Positions 41,112-49,778 of a stretch of 64,000 bases of DNA are shown in pieces. Numbering within the stretch: the first letter of the stretch is position 1; the number at the start of each line of letters is the position of its first letter. The position numbers were made by a program, and so were the translations under genes. Source of the stretch: Amycolatopsis nigrescens CSC17Ta-90 (GTDB lineage Bacteria; Actinomycetota; Actinomycetes; Mycobacteriales; Pseudonocardiaceae); assembly GCF_000384315.1 (NCBI RefSeq), contig NZ_ARVW01000001.1, positions 8,291,001-8,355,000 on the forward strand, in the 5' to 3' direction. Under the pieces are notes generated by a model. The model was not told the DNA's origin. It did not search any database and saw only the letters and a list, made by a program, of their open reading frames with translations.

Positions 41112-41169
41112 GGCATGGTCCCTTCCGGTCGGCTCCACCGTGCTCGCCGGGATGCGGCACACTCAACCC

Positions 41170-41919
41170 ATGTGTGCCGCTGACCGGAACGACGACGGGC
41201 TGACCGCGAACCGCCTGACCGCACTGCTGACCGCGTTCGAACCCGGTGACGACGCGCTGGGCGTCTCGGAGCTGGCGAGGCGGACGGCGCTGCCGAAGTC
41301 CAGCGTGCACCGGCTGGTCGGGCACCTCGTCGCGGCCGGGCTGCTGGAGCGCGAACAGACCTCGGTTCGGCTCGGCCTCAAGCTGTTCGAGATCGGCCAG
41401 CTGGCCATCCGGCAGCGCGGGCTGGTCGATTCCGCGCGGCCGTACCTCGCCGACCTGCGGGAGGCCACCCGCAACACGGTGCATCTCGCGGTGCTGGAGG
41501 GCACCGAAGTCGTCTACCTGGATGTGGTGCGCGGCGCGGACGCACCCAACCTGCCTTCGCGCATCGGCGGCCGGTTTCCGGCGCACGCCACCGGGGTCGG
41601 CAAGGCGATGCTCGCCTACGCCCCGGCGTCGGTGCTGGACACCGTGCTCGCCGCCGGGCTGCCCCGGATCGGGCCGCGCACCATCACCGCGCCGGGGCTG
41701 CTCCGCCGCCAGCTCGCCAAGGTGCGGACCGACGGCGTGGCCTACGAACGGGAGGAGTCGCGAGCCGGGGTCACCTGCGCGGCGAGCCCGCTGCTGGACG
41801 GCCAGGGCCGCGCGGTGGCATCGATCTCGATTTCCGGCTGGAGCAACCGGATGCGCTTGGACCGCGTGGCCCCCGCAGTCCGCACCGCCGCACTGGCCCT
41901 CACCCGGACCCTCCGCTGA
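41170..41919 (+). CDS. IclR-family transcriptional regulator (meta-pathway)
   Basis: 249 residues. N-terminal winged helix: [20 protein letters not shown] (about 35-54); effector domain: [20 protein letters not shown] and [20 protein letters not shown], both standard IclR signatures. It is divergent from dmpFG with 58 bp between starts and probably controls that operon in response to an aromatic-derived intermediate. It lies 6 bp before the convergent ssuD stop. The ATG at 41170 is the first that leaves a typical N terminus. Confidence 0.9.
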   Translation: MCAADRNDDGLTANRLTALLTAFEPGDDALGVSELARRTALPKSSVHRLVGHLVAAGLLEREQTSVRLGLKLFEIGQLAIRQRGLVDSARPYLADLREATRNTVHLAVLEGTEVVYLDVVRGADAPNLPSRIGGRFPAHATGVGKAMLAYAPASVLDTVLAAGLPRIGPRTITAPGLLRRQLAKVRTDGVAYEREESRAGVTCAASPLLDGQGRAVASISISGWSNRMRLDRVAPAVRTAALALTRTLR

Positions 41920-41925
41920 GGACGG

Positions 41926-43083
41926 TCAGAGGGCGGAGACGTTGCGCTCCGGGTGGCACGACGGGCGCAGTACCGGGACCTCGTCGAGCAGTCCCCGGCG
42001 CGCCAGCTCGGGACGCACGCCTTCGCCGAACCAGTACGCCTCCTCCAGATGCGGATAGCCGGACAGCACGAACTCCTCCACCCCGTGCGAGTGGTACTCC
42101 TCGATCAGGTCGGCGACCTCCTCGTGGCTGCCCACCAGCGCGGTGCCGGCACCGCCGCGGACGAGGCCGATCCCGGCCCACAGGTTCGGGTGGATCTCCA
42201 GCCCGCGCACCCCGGCGTCCAGCGCGCCGCCGTGCAGCGCGACCATCCGCCGCTGACCGACCGACTCACTGGCGGCGAGCTGCTGCTGCGCCTTGGCGAC
42301 CTGCTCCGGGTTGAGCGCGTCCAGCAGCTTCTGCGCCTCCGCCCACGCCTCGGCCGAGCTGTCCCGCGAAATGGTGTGCAGCCGCACCCCGAACCGGACG
42401 GTCCGGCCCTGCGCCCGCGCCAGCTCCCGCACCTTGCCGATCTTCTCGGCCACCTGCGCCGGCGGCTCGCCCCAGGTGAGGTAGACGTCGGAGTGCTTCG
42501 CCGCGACCGGCAGCGCGGCCGGGGAGGATCCGCCGAAGTACAAGGGCGGCAACGGGTTCGGCGGCGCCAGGCTGGTCGCCCCTGCCACCTTGAGGTGCTC
42601 GCCGTCGAAGTCCACCGGCTGCCCGGACCAGATGCCGCGCACGATCGAAAGGAACTCGTCGGTGCGGGCGTAGCGCTGGTCGTGGTCGTGCCAGTCGCCG
42701 AACCGACGCTGCTCTACGGCGTCCCCGCCGGTCACGATGTTCAACAGCAGCCTGCCGCCGGAGATCCGCTGGTAGGTGCCCGCCATCTGGGCGGCCAGCG
42801 TCGGCGAGATCACCCCGGGCCGGAACGCGACCAGGAACTTCAGCCTGCTGGTCTCCCGGATCAGCGCGGCGGTACTCAGCCAGGCGTCCTCGCACCAGGT
42901 CCCGGTCGGGGTGAGCACGCCTTCGAAACCGATCTGCTCGGCGGCGCGGGCCACCTGCGCCAGGTAGTCGATGTCCGGATCACGCTGCGCGCTCGGCCCC
43001 TGCGAACGGTTCGCGTGGAACCGCTCGACGATGGTCCGGCCGTCACCGGAGGTGGGCAGGAACCAGTGCAGTTTCACGCTCAT
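41926..43083 (-). CDS. ssuD: FMNH2-dependent alkanesulfonate monooxygenase
   Basis: 385 residues, luciferase-like. It releases sulfite from alkanesulfonates with FMNH2 and oxygen. SsuD landmarks: KLHWFLPTSGDGR, GFEGVLTPTGTWCEDAWLST, FLVAFRPGVISPTLAAQMAG, LLLNIVTGGDAVEQRRFGDW and the C-terminal FVLSGYPHLEEAYWFGEGV. Length matches the family (about 380). The ATG overlaps the ssuA stop (ATGA), last gene in ssuCBAD. No dedicated SsuE flavin reductase is next to it, so reduced flavin must come from elsewhere. Confidence 0.95.
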   Translation of the reverse strand: MSVKLHWFLPTSGDGRTIVERFHANRSQGPSAQRDPDIDYLAQVARAAEQIGFEGVLTPTGTWCEDAWLSTAALIRETSRLKFLVAFRPGVISPTLAAQMAGTYQRISGGRLLLNIVTGGDAVEQRRFGDWHDHDQRYARTDEFLSIVRGIWSGQPVDFDGEHLKVAGATSLAPPNPLPPLYFGGSSPAALPVAAKHSDVYLTWGEPPAQVAEKIGKVRELARAQGRTVRFGVRLHTISRDSSAEAWAEAQKLLDALNPEQVAKAQQQLAASESVGQRRMVALHGGALDAGVRGLEIHPNLWAGIGLVRGGAGTALVGSHEEVADLIEEYHSHGVEEFVLSGYPHLEEAYWFGEGVRPELARRGLLDEVPVLRPSCHPERNVSAL

Positions 43084-44090
43084 CGGTTGCTCGCTTCCAG
43101 ATCGGGTCCGAACCGGCGGTCGACGAACTTGGCGAAGTCCACCTTGCCGGGCAATGTCCTGTCCGCGCTGAACGCGTCCGCCAGTTCCTGCTCCGAACGC
43201 ACCACCTCGTCGTCCAGCGCGACCGGCTGATCGGGGCCGTTCTGCACCGCGGCCAGTGCGACCTCGGGCTTCAGCCCGGTCTCCTTCGCCCACGCGGCCG
43301 CCCATTCCGGCCGGTGCGTGTCCGCCCACCGCTGCGCCTTCGCCACCCGCACCACGTAGTCCCGGATCGCCGCGTTCTTGCCGGCGTCGCCCAGCGCGTT
43401 CACCCCGGCGACCTGGAAGGTGAAGCCGTTGGCCGTTCGGGTGCCGTCCACCAGCACCCTCGCCGAGGTCTCCAGCTTGGCCTGCGCGGTATACGGGTCC
43501 CAGATCGCCCACGCGTCCAGCTGGTGCTGGGTGAACGCGCTGTACGCGTCGGCGGGCTGCAGGAAGGAGATCTTGACATCCTTTGTGGACAGTCCGGCGT
43601 CGCGCAGGTTGTAGAGCAGCTGGCCGTGCGCGGAGCTGCCCTTGGCCACGCCGATGGTCTTGCCCCGCAGCTCCCGTACGTCACGCACCGGCGAGTCGGA
43701 CGGCACCAGCAGCGCGTCACCTTTCACATCGCCCCTGGCCGCGCTGACCACGTTGATCTTCGCGCCGGCCGCGGCGGCGAAGATCGGCGGCGTGTTGCCC
43801 ACCCCGCCGATGTCCACCGCACCCGCCGACGCGGCCTCCAGCAACGGCGGGCCGGAGGTGAAGGTCGCCCATTCGATCCGGTACGGCTGGCCGAGTTGCC
43901 CGGCCGCGGTCAGCAGGGTCTGGATGTTGCCCTTCTGATCGCCGACCTTCAGGGTCACCTTGGCCAGGTCCGCCGGACTGACCGGGGGCGGCACCGCCGC
44001 GGCCGTGGTCTCCGCCTTGCCACCGCAGCCCGCGACGGTTACCGCGGTCAGCAGGGCCGCTCCGGTCGCGAACAGCTTACGCAGCTTCAT
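43080..44090 (-). CDS. ssuA: Aliphatic sulfonate ABC transporter substrate-binding lipoprotein
   Basis: 336 residues. The signal peptide KLRKLFATGAALLTAVTVAG ends in the lipobox VAGC. The mature part shows the SsuA/TauA pattern VTLKVGDQKGNIQTLLTAAG, IEWATFTSGPPLLEAASAGA and VDIGGVGNTPPIFAAAAGAK. It captures sulfonates on the outer face and delivers them to SsuC. The gene overlaps ssuB by 14 bp and ssuD by 4 bp. Confidence 0.94.
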   Translation of the reverse strand: MKLRKLFATGAALLTAVTVAGCGGKAETTAAAVPPPVSPADLAKVTLKVGDQKGNIQTLLTAAGQLGQPYRIEWATFTSGPPLLEAASAGAVDIGGVGNTPPIFAAAAGAKINVVSAARGDVKGDALLVPSDSPVRDVRELRGKTIGVAKGSSAHGQLLYNLRDAGLSTKDVKISFLQPADAYSAFTQHQLDAWAIWDPYTAQAKLETSARVLVDGTRTANGFTFQVAGVNALGDAGKNAAIRDYVVRVAKAQRWADTHRPEWAAAWAKETGLKPEVALAAVQNGPDQPVALDDEVVRSEQELADAFSADRTLPGKVDFAKFVDRRFGPDLEASNR

Positions 44091-44787
44091 GTTCGGTCAC
44101 TCCCAGGTCCGCCAGCACCCTCGTGCGGACGTCGATGTGGTCGGTGAGACGCCGTGGCCTGGCGTGGTCGAGCCGGTGCTGGGCCACGATGTGCCCGTCG
44201 CCGAGCACCAGCACGCGGTCGGCGAGCAGCAGGGCTTCGTCCACGTCGTGGGTGACCAGCAGCACCGACGGGCGGTGCCGCCGCCACAGGTCCTCCACCA
44301 GCCGGTGCATGGCCAGCCGGGTGAGCGCGTCCAGCGCGCCGAAGGGCTCGTCGAGCAGCAGCAGGTCCGGCTCGCGGACCAGCGCCCTGGCCAGTGAGAC
44401 GCGCTGCGCCTCACCGCCGGACAGGGTGCGCGGCCAGGCGTCCGCGTGCCCGGCAAGCCGCACCTCGTCGAGGGCGCGGACGGCCAGCGCGCGATCGACG
44501 CCCTCGCGGTGCAGGCCGAGCACCACGTTGCGCCAGACCTTGCGCCAGGGCAGCAGTCTCGGCTGCTGGAAGGCGACCGACACCGCGCCGCGCACAGTGG
44601 CCGTGCCCTCGATCCGGTCGTCCAGCCCGGCCAGCACCCGCAGCAGGGTCGACTTGCCGGAACCGCTGCGGCCGAGCAGCGCGACGAACTCACCGCCCGC
44701 GATGTCCAAGTCCAAAGTAGACAGTACGGCGCGGTCGCCGAACCGCTTGGTCAGCCCGCGGACCTCGACCGTCACCGTGCTCGCCAT
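44077..44787 (-). CDS. ssuB: Aliphatic sulfonate ABC transporter ATP-binding protein
   Basis: 236-residue ATPase: Walker A LLGRSGSGKSTLLRVLAGL, Q-loop VAFQQPRLLPW, signature LSGGEAQRVSLARAL, Walker B LLLLDEPFGALDALT and switch His in LLVTHDVDEALLLADRV. The LLPWRKVWRNVVLGL segment is typical of SsuB/TauB. The ATG at 44787 lies inside the end of ssuC (16-bp overlap). Confidence 0.95.
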   Translation of the reverse strand: MASTVTVEVRGLTKRFGDRAVLSTLDLDIAGGEFVALLGRSGSGKSTLLRVLAGLDDRIEGTATVRGAVSVAFQQPRLLPWRKVWRNVVLGLHREGVDRALAVRALDEVRLAGHADAWPRTLSGGEAQRVSLARALVREPDLLLLDEPFGALDALTRLAMHRLVEDLWRRHRPSVLLVTHDVDEALLLADRVLVLGDGHIVAQHRLDHARPRRLTDHIDVRTRVLADLGVTEHEAA

Positions 44788-45599
44788 CGCAGCGCCCTCC
44801 GTTCCACCAGGCGCACCACCGCGTCGGTGCACAGCCCGAGCACCGCGTAGACCAGCAGGCCCACCACGATCACGTCGGTGCGCAGGAACTCCCTGGCGTT
44901 GTTGATCAGGTAGCCGAGGCCGGCGTCGGCGTTCACCGTCTCGCCGACGATCAGCGCCAGCCAGGCCACCCCGAGCGACTGCCGCAGGCCGACCAGGGTC
45001 TGCGGCACCGCGGCCGGCAGCACCACGTGCCACAGCCGCTCGGCGCGGGTGTAGCCGAGCGCGGTGGTCGCCTCCACCAGGTCGCCGTCCACGTTGCGGA
45101 TGCCGGAATGCACGTTGAGGTACAACGGGAACAGCACACCCAGCGCGACCAGCGCGATCTTGGGTTCCTCGCCGATGCCGAACCACAGGATGAACAACGG
45201 GATCAGGCCGAGGAACGGCAGCGTGCGCAGCATCTGCACCGGCGGGTCCACCAGCACGTTGCCCCACCGGGAAAGTCCCGCGACGATGCCGAGCAGCAGC
45301 CCGAGCGCCCCGCCGATGGCGAACCCGGCGGCCACCCGGCCGATCGACACGGCGAAGGCCTCACCGAGCTCACCGGTGCGCGCCACCTCCACGCCGGCCT
45401 GCAGCACGGTCCACGGCGAACTCAGTTTCTCCGCCGGCAGAAGTCCGCTTCCGCTGGCCAGCTGCCACAGCACGAGCAGCGCGATCGGGCTGATCCAGCG
45501 GCGCAGATCGAGGCGGCGACGGCGTTTTCGGGCGACCGGCGGCGCGGGCTCGGCCGCCGCGTCCGGGCGCGCGAGAACGCCCGTGGTGGAAATCGACAC
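44772..45599 (-). CDS. ssuC: Aliphatic sulfonate ABC transporter permease
   Basis: 275 residues with about six membrane segments. The EAA loop is readable around VEATTALGYTRAERLWHVVLP, split as EATTALGYTRAERLWHVVLP, which docks on SsuB; LRTLPFLGLIPLFILWFGIG and LGYLINNAREFLRTDVIVVG are typical of SsuC/TauC. The GTG start (VSISTTGVLARPD) has GGGAGA upstream and lies 38 bp after the leader-peptide stop. The order ssuC-ssuB-ssuA-ssuD with overlaps means that leader control at the front would govern the whole operon. Confidence 0.94.
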   Translation of the reverse strand: MSISTTGVLARPDAAAEPAPPVARKRRRRLDLRRWISPIALLVLWQLASGSGLLPAEKLSSPWTVLQAGVEVARTGELGEAFAVSIGRVAAGFAIGGALGLLLGIVAGLSRWGNVLVDPPVQMLRTLPFLGLIPLFILWFGIGEEPKIALVALGVLFPLYLNVHSGIRNVDGDLVEATTALGYTRAERLWHVVLPAAVPQTLVGLRQSLGVAWLALIVGETVNADAGLGYLINNAREFLRTDVIVVGLLVYAVLGLCTDAVVRLVERRALRWRAR

Positions 45600-45637
45600 G
45601 GATTTCTCCCGGGTAAAAGGGATTCGTTGCAGGCGGG

Positions 45638-45721
45638 CTACCGGAAAGCGCGACAGATCGCACTCGCCTGCAGTCGGAGATCGACGTGCAGGCGGCACAC
45701 GAGGTAGTCGCCGAGGCTCAT
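45638..45721 (-). CDS. Cysteine-containing leader peptide of the ssu operon
   Basis: A 27-residue frame beginning MSLGDYLVCRLHVDLRLQAS and ending AICRAFR. It matches the actinobacterial leader-peptide pattern found before sulfur-metabolism operons: an RxHVDL core followed by a helix and a terminal Cys (here Cys9 and Cys23). Such peptides are thought to make downstream expression depend on cysteine supply through ribosome stalling (family knowledge). It ends 38 bp before ssuC. A possible promoter reads TTGACT (minus strand, 45757-45752), 18 bases, CAGACT; its start would lie almost at the ATG, so the leader may be nearly leaderless. Confidence 0.8.
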   Translation of the reverse strand: MSLGDYLVCRLHVDLRLQASAICRAFR

Positions 45722-45816
45722 GCGCCGAGTCTGCTGTCACCCCATCAGGTGAGTCAACATCCGGTCGCCACGTCCCGGGATGTGGTCAACACCGGCTCAT
45801 CGGCTCGTCCCGAAGC

Positions 45817-45867
45817 AGCCCAACGTGACGTTCGGCCAATAGAAGACACCAAACGTCACATTGGGCT
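45817..45867. repeat. 51-bp palindromic repeat A, copy 4
   Basis: Left arm AGCCCAACGTGACGTTCGG, loop with CCAATAGAAGACA, right arm CCAAACGTCACATTGGGCT. It lies downstream of the FAD-reductase gene (stop at 45885) and upstream of the ssu leader, where it may separate the two minus-strand units. Confidence 0.9.
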
Positions 45868-45884
45868 CGTACGGCGGTGGCGCG

Positions 45885-47069
45885 TCAGGCGGGGAGTTCG
45901 CTTTCGGGCGCGCCCTGCACGATCAGCGGGCGCAGTTTCATCACCCGGCCGGCCATGCCGCAGCCGACCACGCCGGTGACGATCCCGTCGCTCAGGTAGG
46001 CGGCGAGGAACTTGCGGCCGTCGTCGTGCAGCATCCGCACGGTGTCCCCGGCGCTCGGGTGGCCCAGCGCCTGGATCTTGAGGCCGTGCTGGTCGCTCCA
46101 GAAGTACGGCACCGGCACGTGCGCCGAAGGCTCGGCGCCGAGCAGGCAGTTCGCCACGATGGTCGCCTGCTCCCCGGCACCGGTCCAGTGCTCGTTGCGC
46201 ACCGGCGTATCCAGTCCCCGCTGCCGCCAAGCCGCCACATCGCCGACCGCCCACACCCGCGGGTCGCTCGTCCGGCCGAACTCGTCGCACAGCACACCGT
46301 CGCCGATCTCCAGCCCGGAACCGGCCAGCCAGCCGCACAGCGGGGCCGAGCCGATCCCGCTGAGCACCAGATCGGTGCGCAGTTCGGTGCCGTCGGACAG
46401 CCGGGCCCCGGTCACCCTGCCTTCGCCGAGCAGTTCGGTGACCGACAGCCCGCAGCGCAGGTCCACCCCGGCCTCGACGTGCAGGCGGGCGACCAGCTTG
46501 CCGACCTGTTCGCCCAGCGCGGCGGCCAGCGGGGCGGGCTGCGGTTCGACCAGGGTCACCCGCAGATCAAGCGCCCGCAGCGCGGCCGCGGCCTCGCAGC
46601 CGATGAACCCAGCGCCGACAACCAGCGCGGACTCCGCGCCGTCCAGGTCGGCGCGCACCGCCAACACGTCGTCCACGGTGCGCAGCACGTGCACCCCGGC
46701 CAGGTCGCGGCCGATCGGCAGCCGCTTCGGCGCCAGCCCGGTGGCCACCACGAGCTGGTCGTAGCCGAGCGCGGTGCCGTCGTCGAGGGTCACCTGGCGG
46801 GCCGCGGTGTCCAGGCCGGTCGCGGTGACCCCGAGCCGCAGATCGATCTTGTTCTCGGTGAAGAAGTCCTCTTCGCGCAGTTTGATCGCGTCCACCGCGC
46901 GATCCCCGCGCAGTACCTCCTTGGACAGCGGCGGGCGGTCGTAAGGCAGGTGCGGCTCGGCACTGACCAGCGTGATCGAGCCGGTGGCGCCCGCCCGCCG
47001 GAGCCCTTCCGCGGTCCGCACTCCGGCGAGGCCGGCCCCGACGATCACCACTTGCTGCGCCTTGCCCAT
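45885..47069 (-). CDS. FAD/NAD(P)-dependent oxidoreductase (ferredoxin/rubredoxin reductase type)
   Basis: 394 residues. FAD motif VVIVGAGLAGVRTAEGLRRA at the N terminus, PPLSKEVLRG, the NAD(P) motif SALVVGAGFIGCEAAAALRA in the middle, and the second FAD motif VWAVGDVAAWRQ near residue 270. This is the layout of ferredoxin reductases that serve cytochrome P450s or dioxygenases. No ferredoxin, P450 or dioxygenase gene is adjacent, so the partner is unknown. The ATG of MGKAQQVV follows TGAGGAA; a start five codons upstream is possible. Divergent from an acetyltransferase gene. Confidence 0.92.
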   Translation of the reverse strand: MGKAQQVVIVGAGLAGVRTAEGLRRAGATGSITLVSAEPHLPYDRPPLSKEVLRGDRAVDAIKLREEDFFTENKIDLRLGVTATGLDTAARQVTLDDGTALGYDQLVVATGLAPKRLPIGRDLAGVHVLRTVDDVLAVRADLDGAESALVVGAGFIGCEAAAALRALDLRVTLVEPQPAPLAAALGEQVGKLVARLHVEAGVDLRCGLSVTELLGEGRVTGARLSDGTELRTDLVLSGIGSAPLCGWLAGSGLEIGDGVLCDEFGRTSDPRVWAVGDVAAWRQRGLDTPVRNEHWTGAGEQATIVANCLLGAEPSAHVPVPYFWSDQHGLKIQALGHPSAGDTVRMLHDDGRKFLAAYLSDGIVTGVVGCGMAGRVMKLRPLIVQGAPESELPA

Positions 47070-47125
47070 CGATTCCTCAGCCACCAGACCACTATATGGA
47101 AACGCGGCCCGTAAGGTCGGCCGGC

Positions 47126-47560
47126 ATGAGTGTGGAGATCGAAGTCGCGGACGAGGCCACCGACGAACTGCTCGAAGCGTTCGGCCTGCTGCTGCCCCAG
47201 TTGTCCCGTACCGCCAAGCCGCTCGACCGCGCCGCGCTGACCAGGATGTTCTCCTGCGACAGCAACACCGTGCTGATCGCGCGGGACGGCGGCCGGGTCA
47301 TCGGCACGCTCACCCTGGTGATGTTCCCGATCCCGTCCGGCCTGCGCGCCCGGATCGAGGACGTGGTGGTGGACGACAGCGCACGCGGGCAGGGCGTCGG
47401 CGGCGCGCTGACCGAGCACGCGTTGCGGCTGGCGCGGGCCGAAGGCGCCCGTACCGTCGACCTGACCTCGCGCCCCGAGCGGGCGTCCGCGAACCGGCTC
47501 TACGAAAAGCTCGGCTTCCAGGCCCGCGAATCGCGCGTCTACCGGTTCACCATGGAGTAA
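47126..47560 (+). CDS. GNAT-family N-acetyltransferase
   Basis: 144 residues. Motif A is VVDDSARGQGVGGALTEHAL (acetyl-CoA pyrophosphate loop), preceded by VIGTLTLVMFPIPSG and followed by LTSRPERASANRLYEKLGFQ with the conserved Tyr. The substrate is not evident. The ATG of MSVEIEVADEA is chosen; an upstream ATG at 47096 would overlap the promoter of the divergent reductase gene. It ends 4 bp before the convergent TetR stop. Confidence 0.87.
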   Translation: MSVEIEVADEATDELLEAFGLLLPQLSRTAKPLDRAALTRMFSCDSNTVLIARDGGRVIGTLTLVMFPIPSGLRARIEDVVVDDSARGQGVGGALTEHALRLARAEGARTVDLTSRPERASANRLYEKLGFQARESRVYRFTME

Positions 47561-47564
47561 GGAC

Positions 47565-48200
47565 TCAGCACCGGCGGTGCAGGGTGGCGATCTCCGCCAG
47601 CAGTGACCTCGCCACGTCGACCGCCGGTGGCCGCGCCTCCGAGCCCCACTGCACGATGGCCTCGGTCTCCGCGGCGAGCACCAGGGTGGCCAGCATCGCC
47701 GGGCGCCGGTCCCGCGCCGAGTCGATGCCCATCCGGCGGCGGGCCAGTTCGGCGATCCGCCTGCCCGCCAGCGTCCGGTCGATCATGAACAGGCCGTACA
47801 GCTCCGGGTTGGCTTCCAGCACCCGCTTCAGCAGCGGCAGCAACCGGTGCGCCCGCCCCTCCACCTCGGGGTCGCCGAACACCCTCGGCGCAACCTCCGC
47901 CCAGGCTCGCATGGACGAGACCAGCACGGTCTCCTCCGCCGGCCGCGTCTCCAGCGCGCGGACGAACGTGCGCAGGTAACCGCGGACCGCGCCGATGGTG
48001 AGCTGCTCCTTGCTCGGGTAGTAGCGGAAGAAGGTCCGTTCGGAAACCCCGGCGCGCTCGGCGATCTCGCGCACGGTGGGTCGGCTCGGCCCGTGCTCGG
48101 CGAACAGTTCGAGTGCAGCGTGCCAGATGGACATCGAGGTCCGCCGCTTGCGCAGGTCCCGCAGTGTGGGTGGATAGAGCTGGCCGGTCATGGCTGGCAT
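47565..48200 (-). CDS. TetR-family transcriptional regulator
   Basis: 211 residues. Helix-turn-helix: SIWHAALELFAEHGPSRPTV, then REIAERAGVSERTFFRYYPS (about residues 22-62), the canonical TetR region. The rest is a helical ligand domain with no recognisable ligand. The ATG of MPAMTGQLYPP is used; a longer N-terminal reading (to 48326) is Arg/Cys-rich and unconvincing. Possible targets are its own promoter and the exporter or regulator genes to the right. Confidence 0.88.
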   Translation of the reverse strand: MPAMTGQLYPPTLRDLRKRRTSMSIWHAALELFAEHGPSRPTVREIAERAGVSERTFFRYYPSKEQLTIGAVRGYLRTFVRALETRPAEETVLVSSMRAWAEVAPRVFGDPEVEGRAHRLLPLLKRVLEANPELYGLFMIDRTLAGRRIAELARRRMGIDSARDRRPAMLATLVLAAETEAIVQWGSEARPPAVDVARSLLAEIATLHRRC

Positions 48201-48593
48201 CGAGTACCGCTTCCTATGGCAGTGCTGGCAGGAACCGGCCGTCCACCACCCCAGCGACGACCATTTCTCCCGGCGCCGATAGTAGCCATTTTCATCGTGC
48301 CGCACAGCCACCCTGTGGCATATCACTCGCCCGGACTAGATCGACCGGACTCGTACCGCCAGGGTTGCCAAGAATTGGTCACCGTTTGCTAACGGCGCGA
48401 ACCAGAACGGCCACTGATCCGACGCGAATCCCCGGAAACCTGCTATCCGGCGGGCCGCTGGGGTAGGCTCATGGAAAGTTCAACACGCCGATTAGCAACT
48501 CTGGCACAAATGCGGGAGTTTCTGTCAACTAAAGTCGTGCCCAGAGAACTAGGACACACTGGACGTGGCGCGGAATTCGGCTACGTTCGCTGC
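48201..48593. other. 393-bp divergent intergenic region
   Basis: This stretch separates the TetR and GlxA-type genes and is more AT-rich than its surroundings, especially 48270-48560. I see no gene: a frame starting at 48471 is an in-frame upstream extension of the GlxA gene without a ribosome-binding site. Promoters for both sides are expected here; no clear palindrome was found. Confidence 0.5.
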
Positions 48594-49571
48594 ATGACCA
48601 CGGTTGCCGTACTCGCCCTCGACGGCGTCATGGGGTTCGATCTGATGGTGCCGAGCCAGGTCTTCGGCTCGGCGGCCGGCATCGACGGCTGGCCGCTGTA
48701 CGAGACCCGGATCTTCGGCCCGGCGAAATGGGTCACCACCGAGGCCCAGTTCGGCAGCTGCCGACTGGAGGTGCCCTGGGGCATGGAAGCCTTGTCCGGC
48801 GCGGACATCGTGGTGGTTCCCGGACATTCGCCGGCATCGATTCCCGCGCCGGCCGCGGTGCTGGACGGACTGGTCGGCGCCGCCGAGGCGGGCAGCCAGA
48901 TCGTGTCCATCTGCACCGGTGCGTTCATCCTCGCCGCCTCCGGACTGCTCGACGGCAGCAGGGCCACCACGCACTGGCGGTGCGCCGACGAGCTTGCCGC
49001 CCGGTTCCCGGCGGTCGAGGTCGAGCCGAACGTCCTGTTCGTCGACAATGGACAGGTGCTGACCTGCGCCGGAATGGCGTCCGGGGTGGACCTCTGCCTG
49101 CACCTGATCCAGCGCCAGTACGGTGCCGCGGTGGCGGCCGAGACCGCCAGGCGGAACCTGCGCCCGCCGCACCGGCCCGGCTCGCAGACGCAGTACGCGG
49201 AGTCCGTGCCGTACCGCCTCAGTGGACACACGCTGCAGGAGATCACCCGCTGGCTGGAAGCGAACCTGCACCGACGGCTCAGCATCGAGGAGATCGCGCG
49301 GTACGCCGAAACCAGCGTGCGCACGCTGAGCCGGCGTTTCCAGCGGGAGCTCGGCACCTCCCCGCAGCAGTGGCTGCTCAGCGCGCGGGTGCGGCGTGCC
49401 CAGCAGCTGCTGGAGACCACCGAGCTCACCGTCGACCAGATCGCCACGTCCTGCGGCTTCGGCCCATCGGAAAATTTACGTTATCATTTCGGTCGCCTCG
49501 CAAAAGTCACTCCGACGGCATATCGTGCCGGTTTCCGCAACACCGCCACCAGCGTCGCACGAGCGCACTGA
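48594..49571 (+). CDS. GlxA-type regulator: DJ-1/PfpI domain plus AraC helix-turn-helix
   Basis: 325 residues. The N-terminal DJ-1/PfpI-like domain (1-165) has LDGVMGFDLMVPSQVFGSAA and the nucleophile-elbow region IVSICTGAFILAASGLLDGS. The C-terminal AraC domain has LSIEEIARYAETSVRTLSRR and TVDQIATSCGFGPSENLRYH, two helix-turn-helices. Such proteins sense small molecules or redox state and activate nearby genes. The first conserved methionine (TTVAVLAL) is used as start. It lies directly upstream of an MMPL exporter gene on the same strand and may regulate it. Confidence 0.92.
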   Translation: MTTVAVLALDGVMGFDLMVPSQVFGSAAGIDGWPLYETRIFGPAKWVTTEAQFGSCRLEVPWGMEALSGADIVVVPGHSPASIPAPAAVLDGLVGAAEAGSQIVSICTGAFILAASGLLDGSRATTHWRCADELAARFPAVEVEPNVLFVDNGQVLTCAGMASGVDLCLHLIQRQYGAAVAAETARRNLRPPHRPGSQTQYAESVPYRLSGHTLQEITRWLEANLHRRLSIEEIARYAETSVRTLSRRFQRELGTSPQQWLLSARVRRAQQLLETTELTVDQIATSCGFGPSENLRYHFGRLAKVTPTAYRAGFRNTATSVARAH

Positions 49572-49778
49572 ACGGGAATTGACCGGCGCTTAACCTGGCG
49601 TACAGATAAACCCGGCGAAGATCCGGTCAGGCGACCTATAAAAGCAGTCGCATATGTATTGCCGGACACCCTCTTCTTCCTTGCCCGCGGAGAGCCGGGA
49701 TACGCTCGCGCACACTTGAGATCCCGGCCGGAATTCCGCCCGGCGCCGCCGCACGGCCCATTCCCGAGGTGTTTGCTG

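Noticed and set aside
43080..45599. Nitrate or taurine ABC transporter as identity of the ssu genes
   Set aside because: The adjacent FMNH2-dependent monooxygenase has SsuD signatures and overlaps the binding-protein gene, which fixes the assignment to sulfonates.
48471..48593. N-terminal extension of the GlxA-type regulator
   Set aside because: No ribosome-binding site and no family-like sequence before the TTVAVLAL start, which matches the normal DJ-1 domain beginning.
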